Counted from the stretch's first letter, positions 34,013 through 42,042 are shown. The stretch: DNA of 64,000 bases from Rhodobacter sp. (GCA_020637595.1 JACKKE010000007.1:175894-239893), one strand, 5' to 3'. The notes: generated from the letters alone by a model not told the origin. A program made the numbers and translations.

Positions 34013-34792
34013 TCAGCGCCCGATCGTCGCCGCGTAAAGCGACACCGCCGCCGCGTTCGAGACATTCAGACTGCCAAATGCCCCGCCATAGGGAATGCGC
34101 ACCAGCGCATCGCAGGTTTCGCGTGTCTTTTCGCGCAGGCCGGGCCCCTCTGCCCCCAACACCAGCCCCACGGGCCGCGTGCCCGCACGCTCGATCCCCT
34201 GCGCCAGCGTCAGATCGGCCTCGCCCTCCAGCCCCAGCAGCGTGAAGCCCATGCGCTTCAGCGCCTCCATCGCCTCGGCCAGGTTGGTGACGCGCAGGTA
34301 GGGCTGGCGCTCGAGCGCCCCCGAAGCCGTCTTTGCCAGCGCGCCCGTTTCCGGCGCGGAATGGTGCCGCGGCGCGATCACCGCGCGTGCGCCGAACACC
34401 TCGGCCGAACGCAGGATCGCGCCGACATTGTGGGGGTCGGTCACACGGTCCAGCAACACCACCACGGGGGCCCCTGCTCCGGCGGCGCAGACATCCTCGA
34501 ACCGGCCCCAATCCAGCGGTTTCACCTCGAGCGCGGCGCCTTGATGCACGCTGTCAGCGGCCAGCGGCGCACCGAACTTGCGCGCATCCTGCATCTCGGG
34601 CGCCATGCCACTGGCGGCAATGGCATCGGCCAGCTTGTCGGCGGCGTTCTTCGTCACCAGCAGGCGCAGGCGCTCGCGGGCGGGATTCATCAGCGCATCG
34701 CGCACCGCATGCAGACCGAACAGCCAGACGGTTTCCGCCGCCGCCGCCCGCTTGGCGCGTTCCTTTTCGATCACCCAGGTCGGTTTCTTCAT
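34013..34792 (-). CDS. rlmB: 23S rRNA (guanosine(2251)-2'-O)-methyltransferase (TrmH/SPOUT family)
   Basis: This SPOUT-fold methyltransferase of 259 residues has an N-terminal substrate-binding domain (GLHAVRDALMNP) and the three knot motifs: DRVTDPHNVGAILRSAEVFG, GLVLGAEGPGLRE and IPYGGAFGSLNVSNAAAV. The last motif and the length fit RlmB, which methylates G2251 in the peptidyl-transferase P loop. Another TrmH-family target is possible. In Rhodobacteraceae it often stands close to a tRNA, as it does here at 35727. Confidence 0.9.
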   Translation of the reverse strand: MKKPTWVIEKERAKRAAAAETVWLFGLHAVRDALMNPARERLRLLVTKNAADKLADAIAASGMAPEMQDARKFGAPLAADSVHQGAALEVKPLDWGRFEDVCAAGAGAPVVVLLDRVTDPHNVGAILRSAEVFGARAVIAPRHHSAPETGALAKTASGALERQPYLRVTNLAEAMEALKRMGFTLLGLEGEADLTLAQGIERAGTRPVGLVLGAEGPGLREKTRETCDALVRIPYGGAFGSLNVSNAAAVSLYAATIGR

Positions 34793-34846
34793 GTCGCGCC
34801 CCCAAACGTCGCGCTCTCCTTGCCCCGGACCGGCCCCGTGCGCAAG

Positions 34847-35584
34847 TCAGTCCTCGAAATCGGCGCCCTCGTCGCGCAGGATCGCCTTCAGCTCGCGCAG
34901 GTGGTTTTCGGCGAACTCGGGATAGGCCGCCCATTCCCGCGCCACCTTTTCGGCCACCGCATCGGGCAGCATCCGCAAGGGCTGGCCGGTCTGAAGCGCG
35001 CGGATGTAGGTCTCGGCCGCGCGTTCGAAATAATAGAGACGGTTGAACGCCTCGGCCACGGTTTCGCCCACCACCAGAACACCGTGATTGCCCATCACCA
35101 GCGCGATGATGCCCGGATCGGACATCAGGGCCGCACAGCGGGCGCCCTCGTCCTCGAACGCCATGCCGCCATAATGGCTGTCTACCACATGCCGACCGAA
35201 AAACATGGCCGCGTTCTGGTCGAGCGGTGGCAACCGCGAATCCGCCAGACAGGCCAGCACCGTCGCATGCGTGGAATGCACATGCATCACGCAGCGTGCA
35301 TGAGGACAGGCGCGGTGGATCGCCCCGTGCAACCCCCAGGCCGTCGGGTCCGGAGCATCCGGACGGTTCATCGTTCCGGGATCGTCGGCATCCAATTCCA
35401 GCAGATCGCGGGCCCGGATCCGCGAGAAATGCCGGCCATTGGGATTGATCAGAAAGCGCCGACCCGCCGCATCGACCGCCAGCGAAAAGTGGTTCGCCAC
35501 CGATTCGTGCATGCCCAGCCGTGCCGTCCATCGAAACGCGGCCGCCAGATCGCCGCGCGCCACCTCGGTGATGTTGTCCCGCAT
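34847..35584 (-). CDS. Class II aldolase/adducin family protein
   Basis: This 245-residue protein has the zinc-binding histidines of the class II aldolase fold, in VMHVHSTHATVLA (about residues 97-109) and a later His in NHGVLVVG. Members include fuculose-phosphate aldolases and several proteins of unknown substrate. A conserved ANHFS segment near residue 30 would bind phosphate. No neighbouring sugar genes suggest a substrate. Confidence 0.88.
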   Translation of the reverse strand: MRDNITEVARGDLAAAFRWTARLGMHESVANHFSLAVDAAGRRFLINPNGRHFSRIRARDLLELDADDPGTMNRPDAPDPTAWGLHGAIHRACPHARCVMHVHSTHATVLACLADSRLPPLDQNAAMFFGRHVVDSHYGGMAFEDEGARCAALMSDPGIIALVMGNHGVLVVGETVAEAFNRLYYFERAAETYIRALQTGQPLRMLPDAVAEKVAREWAAYPEFAENHLRELKAILRDEGADFED

Positions 35585-35726
35585 GTCCGCCCCCCGATTC
35601 GCAGGCTTATCTTGTCACGATTCCGCATCACGTTGGACAATCCCGTGCCCTGCGGGCCGGCTGCCGCCCCCCCCGTTTTCCACCCTTGACGCCCCCCGCC
35701 CCCTTCGCTATTCCCCAGCGTCGTCA

Positions 35727-35810
35727 GGGTGACGAGCTGCAAGGTGCGGCAGCGGACTGTAACTCCGCCGGGGCGACCCACGCCTGGTTCGATTCCAGGG
35801 TCACCCACCA
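35727..35810 (+). tRNA. tRNA(Tyr)-like gene, anticodon GTA
   Basis: The 84-base element folds as a class II tRNA: acceptor stem GGGTGAC/GTCACCC (7 bp), D stem of 3 bp with a U-G pair, anticodon stem GCGGA/TCCGC with loop CTGTAAC (anticodon GTA at 35759-35761), a 14-base variable arm, T stem CCTGG/CCAGG with loop TTCGATT, discriminator A and an encoded CCA. Unusual points are G at position 8 instead of the near-universal U, and no A at position 14. It may be a working but divergent tRNA(Tyr) or a tRNA-like relic. A tyrosine integrase starts 139 bases downstream, so it may also be the attachment site. Confidence 0.6.
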
Positions 35811-35872
35811 CTTACCTTTCAAGGGGTTATGGTGATTTAGGGACCGACGCAGCGAAGCGCGCCCCGAAACTG

Positions 35873-35896
35873 CTACACATTTCGCTATACATTTCA
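35873..35896. repeat. Two tandem 12-base repeats upstream of the integrase
   Basis: CTACACATTTCG is followed directly by CTATACATTTCA. They lie between the tRNA-like 3' end and the integrase start and could be arm-type integrase binding sites or an operator. Two units only, so the call is tentative. Confidence 0.4.
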
Positions 35897-35948
35897 CTCT
35901 ACAGCGCCTCTTGCGCTCCCCTCGCCCGTGAATCATATCATCTCGACG

Positions 35949-37214
35949 ATGATCAGGAAGCGCGGCAACATCTACCAGCTCGTGCGACGCGTCCCGCAGC
36001 GATATCGCGCTGTCGAGGATCGCGAGATGGTCTGGATCAGCCTGCACACTGACAGCGAATCCGTGGCCAAGCTCAAGGCCCCGATCGCGTGGAGCGAAAT
36101 GACCCAAGCCTGGGAGGCGAAGCTCCGGGGCGATGATACCGACGCTGCGGCGCGTTTTGATGCAGCCCGGGATCTGGCAGCAACCAGAGGTTTTCGCTAT
36201 CTGCCAGTCACCAGCGTTGCGAAGCTGCCGACCAGCGATCTGCTGAAGCGTGTCGAGGCCGTCAGTATCCGAAAGAATGAGCCGGACAGGCTCGAGGCGG
36301 CGGCCTTCCTGGGCGCAGAAGCCACACCCCGGATTTCTGTCTCGAAGGCGCTCGATCTCTACGGGTCGTTCGCCAAGGACCGGACCTTGGGCAAGTCACC
36401 CGCACAGGTCCGGAAGTGGCAGAACCCGATCAAACAGGCAATCCGTGACTTCATTGAGGTCGTCGGCGACAAGGCGATCCCGGACATCACGCGCGACGAT
36501 GTGCGTGCATTTCGGGATTGGTGGCTCGAACGGATCGAGACAGAGGACCTTCAGGCCTCGACCGCCAACAAGAACATGGATCATTTCGGGAAGGTCCTGA
36601 AGAAGGTCAACGAGGAGAAAAGGCTGGATCTGGCGCTGCCCCTCGGTGGGCTGCGCCTTGAAGAGGGCGAAAAGAAGACTAGACCGCCGTTCAGTGTGGC
36701 CTGGATCAGAGAGAAGCTGCTGGCGCCGGGCGCTCTCGACGGTTTGGATCCCGAGGCGCGCGGGATCATCCTCATGATGGTCAACACCGGGGCGCGTCCC
36801 TCCGAGATAGCGGCATTGCGGGCCGGAACCATCCACCTCGACGGCGACCATCCTCATATCAGGATCGAGCCGGACGGCAGGAGACTGAAGACGAAGTATG
36901 CGCGTCGCGTGATCCCGGTGACAGGTGTCAGTCTCGACGCCCTGAAGCGGCATCCGGACGGCTTTCCGCGCTTCCGGTCGGCCGAAGGTCTGTCGAAGGT
37001 GGTCAGCGAATATTTGACCTCGCGCAACCTCCGCGAGACGCCTGCACACAGCCTCTACAGTCTCAGACATTCATTCGAGGATCGGATGCTGAAGGCCGGC
37101 GTGGACGAGAGGATCAGAAGGGACCTGATGGGCCATCGGCTTGGCCGAGAACGCTACGGTGAAGGCGCGAGCCTTGAGGACCTGCACAGGCTGCTTCAAG
37201 CGATCGCTTTCTGA
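35949..37214 (+). CDS. Tyrosine site-specific integrase (phage/island type)
   Basis: This 421-residue tyrosine recombinase has a basic N-terminal arm domain (MIRKRGNIYQLVRRVPQ), a SAM-like core-binding domain (about residues 135-235) and the catalytic domain. Catalytic residues visible are Arg283 (NTGARPSE), Arg373 (YSLRHSF, where the first His of the usual HxLR is a Tyr), His396 (MGHRLG) and the nucleophile Tyr403 (RERYG). I chose the ATG at 35949; a GTG at 35928 is also open. It lies next to a tRNA-like gene and reads away from it, as island integrases usually do. It appears intact. Confidence 0.93.
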   Translation: MIRKRGNIYQLVRRVPQRYRAVEDREMVWISLHTDSESVAKLKAPIAWSEMTQAWEAKLRGDDTDAAARFDAARDLAATRGFRYLPVTSVAKLPTSDLLKRVEAVSIRKNEPDRLEAAAFLGAEATPRISVSKALDLYGSFAKDRTLGKSPAQVRKWQNPIKQAIRDFIEVVGDKAIPDITRDDVRAFRDWWLERIETEDLQASTANKNMDHFGKVLKKVNEEKRLDLALPLGGLRLEEGEKKTRPPFSVAWIREKLLAPGALDGLDPEARGIILMMVNTGARPSEIAALRAGTIHLDGDHPHIRIEPDGRRLKTKYARRVIPVTGVSLDALKRHPDGFPRFRSAEGLSKVVSEYLTSRNLRETPAHSLYSLRHSFEDRMLKAGVDERIRRDLMGHRLGRERYGEGASLEDLHRLLQAIAF

Positions 37215-37381
37215 CGCGCGGCTAGCGCGCGGGCGCGGGACAGGGCGTCTCCGGAAGCCTCCGCGGCGGCGACCTCGGCTTCGAGGCGCTCGAACACGGG
37301 CAGCAGGTCAGGATTCTGCAGCACGATCAACGCCGCCTTGTCGCGGGCTTTCACGAGACGTTCGAGATCGGGAGCGGGCAT
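37196..37381 (-). CDS. Small hypothetical protein next to the integrase
   Basis: This 61-residue protein is rich in Ala, Glu and Leu and predicted all-helical (LERLVKARDKAALIVL, FERLEAEVAAAEA). Its stop codon lies inside the 3' end of the integrase on the other strand. I do not recognise a family. Similar small helical proteins occur beside integrases in this group, from memory. It could be a chance frame in GC-rich DNA, but composition and start context (AACGGATC region upstream) are acceptable. Confidence 0.4.
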   Translation of the reverse strand: MPAPDLERLVKARDKAALIVLQNPDLLPVFERLEAEVAAAEASGDALSRARALAARQKAIA

Positions 37382-37597
37382 GGAACCGGAGATCCGTTGC
37401 TTAACTCCTAGCTTATAGACAGGCGCAGATTGGCTCCCGACACATCACCCATCACAAACCCGTGATCGCGATCCGTCGGCGTAAGAGCCTCCGCGTTCAA
37501 TTCGTGTAACCATATGTAATACAGAAGAAAACCGTCTCTCCAGCGCGTATGTATCTATTATGACGTCACACCCGGCGACGTCGTTGGAGAGACAAAC
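37382..37597. other. Intergenic stretch of the mobile region, possible promoter
   Basis: I see no gene in these 216 bases. They are less GC-rich than the flanks and end in GGAGAGACAAAC before the ATG at 37598, which looks like a leader with a ribosome binding site. A TGACGTCA palindrome lies near 37560-37567 and could be an operator. Confidence 0.4.
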
Positions 37598-37689
37598 ATG
37601 ACCAGACACCCCTACCCGAGTTCGTGCGCGAGCGCGAGCAGCTGATCCGCAAGCGGTTCCTGGCGCTGCTGGGCCCGGTGCCGGTATGA
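37598..37689 (+). pseudogene. Phage-like small gene with a one-base frameshift
   Basis: From the ATG at 37598 the frame closes after 15 codons. If one C is added to the CCCC run at 37609-37612, it reads on as MTRHPLPEFVRE and then a basic segment to GPVPV and a TGA at 37687. That stop overlaps the ATG of the next small gene. I do not recognise the family. The shift may be decay or another homopolymer error. Confidence 0.4.
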
Positions 37690-37824
37690 GCGGCGCTGCG
37701 ATGAACCGCGCAGAGCTGAAAGCCGCCTGCATTGCCTCGTTGAATGAACGCGCGACGGAGCATCCCGCAGGGCACCAGAGCCTCTACGTGGCCCGCTACG
37801 TCATGGCCGGGGCGAGCGGTGCCC
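37686..37824 (+). pseudogene. Small gene cut off by an IS end
   Basis: The ATG at 37686 overlaps the previous stop codon (ATGA). The product reads MSGAAMNRAELKAACIAS and continues to about VMAGAS, where the sequence switches to the C-terminus of an IS5-type transposase near 37817. The original 3' end is therefore lost. No family is recognised; the coupling with the gene before suggests a phage-type gene pair. Confidence 0.4.
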
Positions 37825-37902
37825 GAAGGTGTTCCTCTCGGCCATCGCGCTCGCGGCGATCGTTCTCTTTTGGCTCTGAAAATCAATGAGTCTGGAGCCT
37901 AG
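37817..37902 (+). mobile_element. IS5-type element, left remnant (transposase C-terminus and terminal end)
   Basis: The plus strand reads RCPKVFLSAIALAAIVLF and then WL with a stop at 37877-37879, the usual C-terminus of IS5-family transposases. It is followed by the element end TCAATGAGTCTGGAGCCTAG at 37883-37902. The same end, with one difference, is found inverted at 38703-38722. Only about 85 bases of the element remain here. Confidence 0.75.
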
Positions 37903-38052
37903 CCGTCGCCCGGGTGCTCCTCGTGGAGCCAGTGGGCACGACGCTTTCCGACCGGGCCGCACTCGATCCCCTGCGTGAACCCTGCGGGAGGGTTCCAATT
38001 TTAGTATTAATCGCTTACAATCGGACCAACGACCAACAATAGAGTTTATTAC

Positions 38053-38706
38053 ATGAAGTTTCATTTAAAGCCGGACAATAGGGGCGCTTCCGATGAGGAA
38101 CTGTTGAGTGATTTTAAGCGCATTTGCGGATCTCTCAATAAAGATGGGATTACTTCCAGCGAATACGCGAAACTTGGACGGTTCGCTCCAAGAACGCTGA
38201 TAAATAGATTTGGAACATGGCAGAATGTTCATTTGGTATCGGGAATGCGACTGAGTAAACGTTACGCAATTCCAGAAGAAGAACTTTTTCGCAACCTTGT
38301 CGAAGTTTGGCGCACGCTCGGTGAGCAGCCAAACTATGGCGATATGAGCAGAGAGCCATCTGTGTTTTCTCCGCAAACATATGCGCGTCGGTATGGAGGG
38401 TGGCGGAAGGCCCTTGTGGAATTTGTCCGTTGGGCTGATCAAACTGATTCAGAAGAGGGCTTGGCCACACCGACAAGCGTCACAAAAAAGCGGACACCTC
38501 GCGACATTAGCTGGCGTCTGCGCGCGAAAGTTCTTTTGAGAGACGGCGCCACCTGTAAACTCTGTGGTGTATCACCAAGATCTGGTGAGACTCGATTGCA
38601 TGTTGATCATGTAATTCCATATAGCAAAGGAGGTGAAACTGAAATTGAAAACCTCCAGATACTTTGTGAAAAGTGTAATATTGGGAAGGGGGATTTGATA
38701 GCCTAG
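38053..38706 (+). CDS. HNH endonuclease with two N-terminal HNH-associated repeats
   Basis: This 217-residue protein has a zinc-binding HNH nuclease domain at the C-terminus: Cys168/Cys171 (CKLC), His183-Asp185-His186 (HVDH), Asn200 and Cys205/Cys208 (CEKC). Two copies of a helical repeat (about residues 15-64 and 76-125, each with Arg-(Phe/Tyr)-Gly-x-Trp) match the repeat that accompanies homing-type HNH enzymes and may bind DNA. The gene is clearly AT-richer than its surroundings, with many AAA, TTT and ATA codons, and sits between two inverted IS ends. Its TAG stop lies in the IS end (CTAG), so the native C-terminus may be shortened. It could be a homing or defence nuclease; no methyltransferase partner is present. 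Confidence 0.85.
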   Translation: MKFHLKPDNRGASDEELLSDFKRICGSLNKDGITSSEYAKLGRFAPRTLINRFGTWQNVHLVSGMRLSKRYAIPEEELFRNLVEVWRTLGEQPNYGDMSREPSVFSPQTYARRYGGWRKALVEFVRWADQTDSEEGLATPTSVTKKRTPRDISWRLRAKVLLRDGATCKLCGVSPRSGETRLHVDHVIPYSKGGETEIENLQILCEKCNIGKGDLIA

Positions 38707-39110
38707 GTTCCAGACTCATTGATTTTCAACGCCAGAAGAGACCGGTCGCCGCGAGTGCGATGGTCGAGAGGGACACCTTCGGGCACCTGTCGTGGCGCGT
38801 GGCGACGCGTCGCCGGTCCTTCAGCCTGCCGAACATGATCTCGATGCGATTGCGCCGTTTGTAGCGGCGCTTGTCGTGGCGGATCGCCTCGCCGCGCGAC
38901 TTTCGACCCGGGATGCAAACGCGTATGTCTTTGTCTTTCAACGCTTCCCGGAACCAGTCCGCGCTTTAACCCCGATCCGCGATCAGCCATTCGGCGGCGG
39001 GCAGACTGCCCAGCAAAGCCGCAGCGCCGGTGTCGTCGCTGACCTCACCCGCCGTCATGACGAACCGGATGGGTCGCGCCTTCCCCGCCGCCGCCCGGTC
39101 GCGGAACGGC
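38703..39110 (-). mobile_element. IS5-type element, right remnant (transposase 3' part, broken)
   Basis: On the minus strand the terminal end (38703-38722) is followed inward by the transposase C-terminal part. Visible pieces are FVMTAGEVSDDTGAAALLG, EWLIADRG, an in-frame TAA where a Tyr codon is expected, ADWFREALKDKDIRVCIPG, and RRNRIEIMFGRLKD with the catalytic Glu. The 5' half of the gene is missing beyond about 39110. The copy is inverted relative to the left remnant, so the HNH gene lies between them as in a composite element. It is certainly inactive. Confidence 0.8.
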
Positions 39111-39269
39111 TGCTACGGCTGGCCCGCGTCCACCACCACGCCACCCGGTCCGGTCACCGCATCCGCTGCGACCATGACATTGCCCGTGAACAGCATCCCG
39201 GCGCTGCCCGCGCCCCATTGCCGGTCAAGCCCCAGCAGCGCGGCACCCGGCAGGTGCTGGCGATCCGCC

Positions 39270-39643
39270 ATGTTCTCTTCCATCGCGGCCTTGGCGATGC
39301 GGTTCGGGACGCGCTGCCCGTTGCGCAGCGCGAGGGCATCATTCCACCCGGTGACCGGGGCGCGAACGGCTATCGTGACGACCCGGCCGAGCTGGTCACG
39401 CTGCTGCGCGTCATCGAGCAGGCGCAGGGTCTCGGTTTCACCCTGCGCGAGATCGCGGATGTCGAGATCGACACCGGTGAATACATCGTCGCCTGCACTG
39501 ACGCCCGGGCCCTGCTGGCGAAGAAGCACGCGGCCGTCACCGCCCTGATCGCCGAAGCCGAGGACCGCAAGCGGCGGATCGAGGCGCTGATGGCCGAGTT
39601 GGAGGCGAGCCGGCAGAAGCGGATCACGGTGGGGACCGCGTAG
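39270..39643 (+). pseudogene. MerR-family regulator, broken
   Basis: The N-terminal piece from the ATG at 39270 reads MFSSIAALAMRFGTRC, like the first helix-turn-helix of MerR proteins. After a small deletion and frame change, the sequence continues as EGIIPPGDRGANGYRDDP and LLRVIEQAQGLGFTLREI, then a helical C-terminal segment ending at 39643. About seven or eight bases around the 'RYYER' part of the wing are missing. I would treat it as non-functional. The effector is unknown. Confidence 0.6.
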
Positions 39644-39951
39644 CTTGGCATGACCTGTGCCCTGGTGTGCAATCGCTGCGGTCCGGATTCGGCGCCGACG
39701 TCGAGGATCGTCACGTTCGAGCGGTGGATCGTGACGAAAGGCCCCAGGCCAGGCGCAAAGATACGCGGTCGTCGTCGGCGAACGGGCTTGGAAGGTGACG
39801 AAACCTTGCCCCTGCTTGACGCGGGACGCTGCCAGGGCGTTTTTCCTTGTTGGTAAAGTATCCGTTGCCTGGGCTGCGGCCAGGCGACCGGTCCGCTGGC
39901 GGTGATCGCGCTGCAGCACGATACTGGCGCCGAGACGATGGGAGCAACGCC
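39644..39951. other. Gap between the MerR remnant and the AraC gene, nothing recognised
   Basis: These 308 bases contain no gene I can support. The stretch ends in GGGAGCAACGCC, which is the ribosome binding site of the AraC-type gene. A T-rich spot (GTTTTTCCTTG) lies near 39839-39849. The sequence may be the scarred right edge of the mobile region, but no attachment repeat was found. Confidence 0.4.
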
Positions 39952-40968
39952 TTGAATACCGCGCCAAGGGCAGATCAGAACATCCGCGGCAGCCTGCTCG
40001 CCGATATCGACCTCTACATGCGCCGATTCGGACAGGACCCCGCAGGGCTGTTCGATCGACTGGGCCTCGGGCGGTCGGGCATGGACGACCCGGATTTGCG
40101 CATCCCGGTCACGACGCTCATGGCCCTCCTGAACGAATGCGCAGCGCTGACGGGCCAGGAAGATTTCGGCCTGCGCATCGCCGATTGGCGGCGGATGCCG
40201 GATATCGGGCCGATCGCCATTCTGCTGCGGCAGGAGGACACGCTTCGCGGCGCACTGCGGACGCTGTTGCAGGCGCTGCCCCTGCATTCCAACGCCCTCT
40301 ATCTCACCTTCGACGAGGCCGACGAGGCCGCGATCCTCGCCATGGACGTGATGACCGGGGCCGAGGGACTGTCGCGGCAAAGCGCCGAAATGGTGGTCTG
40401 CGCGCTTCTGCACATGGTCGACTGGATGGTCGGACCGAGCTGGCAGCCGGCCTTCGTGGGCTTTCGCCACGCGCCGAAGCTGCCCTTGGCAACCTATCGG
40501 AAATATCTGCGCCTGACGCCCGATTTCAGGCAGGAATTCAACGGCGTGGGCATCGACCGCGCGGATCTGGACCGGCCCATCGACCACGCCAAGGAACGGC
40601 TTGAGCGGCAGGTGACCGAGTTCATCGACGCCATGTCCGACGAGACCGAGCTCTATGTCTACCGCGTGCGCCAGCTCCTGGTTCTGACCCTGCCACGCGG
40701 CGAGGCGCAGGCCGATGTGATCGCCGGCTACCTGCGCACGACGCGGCGGACACTGAACCGGCGGCTTGCGCGCGCGGGGCTCAACTTCTCGGCCCTGCTG
40801 GAACAGGTCAGGCGCGAGATGGCGGTGCAATACGGCAAGGGCAGCGACCGGCCCTTCAGCGAGATCGCGCTGCTGCTGGGCTTCGAAAGCCTTGCCGCTT
40901 TCAGCCGATGGTTCCGCCGCGCGTTCGGCGCAACGCCCAGCGCATGGCGGCGCCAGCACGCCGAATGA
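39952..40968 (+). CDS. AraC family transcriptional regulator
   Basis: This 338-residue protein has an N-terminal ligand-binding domain of the type in OruR/ArgR-like AraC regulators (about residues 15-200) and a C-terminal double helix-turn-helix (about residues 235-335) ending FSRWFRRAFGATPSAWR. The start is probably the TTG at 39952 with GGGAGC eight bases upstream, as no in-frame ATG or GTG is well placed. It lies 104 bases before a solute-binding gene on the same strand and is the likely regulator of that uptake system. Confidence 0.87.
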   Translation: MNTAPRADQNIRGSLLADIDLYMRRFGQDPAGLFDRLGLGRSGMDDPDLRIPVTTLMALLNECAALTGQEDFGLRIADWRRMPDIGPIAILLRQEDTLRGALRTLLQALPLHSNALYLTFDEADEAAILAMDVMTGAEGLSRQSAEMVVCALLHMVDWMVGPSWQPAFVGFRHAPKLPLATYRKYLRLTPDFRQEFNGVGIDRADLDRPIDHAKERLERQVTEFIDAMSDETELYVYRVRQLLVLTLPRGEAQADVIAGYLRTTRRTLNRRLARAGLNFSALLEQVRREMAVQYGKGSDRPFSEIALLLGFESLAAFSRWFRRAFGATPSAWRRQHAE

Positions 40969-41071
40969 AGCTGTCCCAATATGTCAAACGCAGCGCGGCG
41001 CGGGCACTATGGTCGGCGCATCGGCTGGCCCTCCGAGACGGGGCCAGCGGCGCCGATGGGAGGAGACCACA

Positions 41072-42040
41072 ATGCGCAAACCGACCCAGATTCTGACCGC
41101 GACGATCCTCGGTGCCATGTTCGGCACGCAGGCCTTCGCGCAATCCTATCCCGACCACGCGGTCACGCTGATCCACGCCTATCCGGGCGGACCGATGGAC
41201 GCCGTGATGCATGTCGTGGCCGAGAAGCTTTCCGAGATCTGGGGCCAGCCGGTGGTCATCGACACCCGTCCCGGCGCGAACGAGATCATCTCGGCCGATG
41301 CCGTCGCCACCGCCGAACCCGATGGCTACACGATCTTTGTCGGCACCGAATCGACCTTCATCTACAACCCCTATCTCTATGCGAGCCTGCCCTACGACCC
41401 GAACACCGCGCTGACCCCGGTCTCGCAGCTTTTCGATATTCCCTTCGGCCTTCTGGTCCGCGCCGATCTGGGTGTCGACACGGTCGACGATTTCGTTGCC
41501 ATGATGCGCGCGGACGGGATGAACCACAGCTACGGTTCATTCGGGGTCGGCAACATCATGCATGTCGGCATGGAGCAGTTTCTGGGCGCGGCAGGGATCG
41601 AGATGCGCCATGTTCCCTACCGCGTGGCGGGGCAGCTGATGCAGGACATGTTCGGCGGCACCATCGACGCGGTGGTGGCGAGCGCGATCATGGCCAACCG
41701 CTTCCCCGACCAGATGCACATGCTGATGATCGACGGCGACAGCCGCATGGCGGCCCTGCCCGACGTGCCGACCTTTGCGGAAGCCGGCTTCCCCGACCTG
41801 CATATCCGCCCGATCCTTGGCATCGCGGTGCCACAGGGCACACCCGAGGACGTGCAAGCCACGATCCAGCAGAGCTTTGCGCAGGTGATCACCGACCCGG
41901 AATTCGTCGGCAGCGTCGTGATCCCCAATGGATACGAGACCGTCGCCAGCACCCCCGCCGAATTCCAGGCCTTCATCGCCGAACAGCGGCCGATCTCCGA
42001 AGCACTGGTCAATGACCTCGGGATCCATCTGGAACAGTGA
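41072..42040 (+). CDS. Tripartite tricarboxylate transporter substrate-binding protein (Bug/TctC)
   Basis: This 322-residue periplasmic receptor has a signal peptide (residues 1-23, ending QAFA), then the typical Bug-family start YPDHAVTLIHAYPGG and the IDTRPGANEIISAD segment that contacts the ligand carboxylate. It captures a carboxylate-like compound for the TctB/TctA permease encoded just downstream. The ATG follows a strong GGGAGGAG at 41058-41065, which is perfectly complementary to the CTCCTCCC of the CcsR loops in this window. Confidence 0.92.
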   Translation: MRKPTQILTATILGAMFGTQAFAQSYPDHAVTLIHAYPGGPMDAVMHVVAEKLSEIWGQPVVIDTRPGANEIISADAVATAEPDGYTIFVGTESTFIYNPYLYASLPYDPNTALTPVSQLFDIPFGLLVRADLGVDTVDDFVAMMRADGMNHSYGSFGVGNIMHVGMEQFLGAAGIEMRHVPYRVAGQLMQDMFGGTIDAVVASAIMANRFPDQMHMLMIDGDSRMAALPDVPTFAEAGFPDLHIRPILGIAVPQGTPEDVQATIQQSFAQVITDPEFVGSVVIPNGYETVASTPAEFQAFIAEQRPISEALVNDLGIHLEQ

Positions 42041-42042
42041 CG

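Noticed and set aside
35449..35811. A minus-strand open frame of 120 codons across the tRNA-like gene
   Set aside because: Its product is the antisense reading of the tRNA-like element plus the 3' flank. Such frames are a well-known annotation artefact.
39111..39269. Gene between the IS remnant and the MerR remnant
   Set aside because: All six frames give only low-complexity GC-driven peptides with stops near the ends. Nothing matches a family I know.
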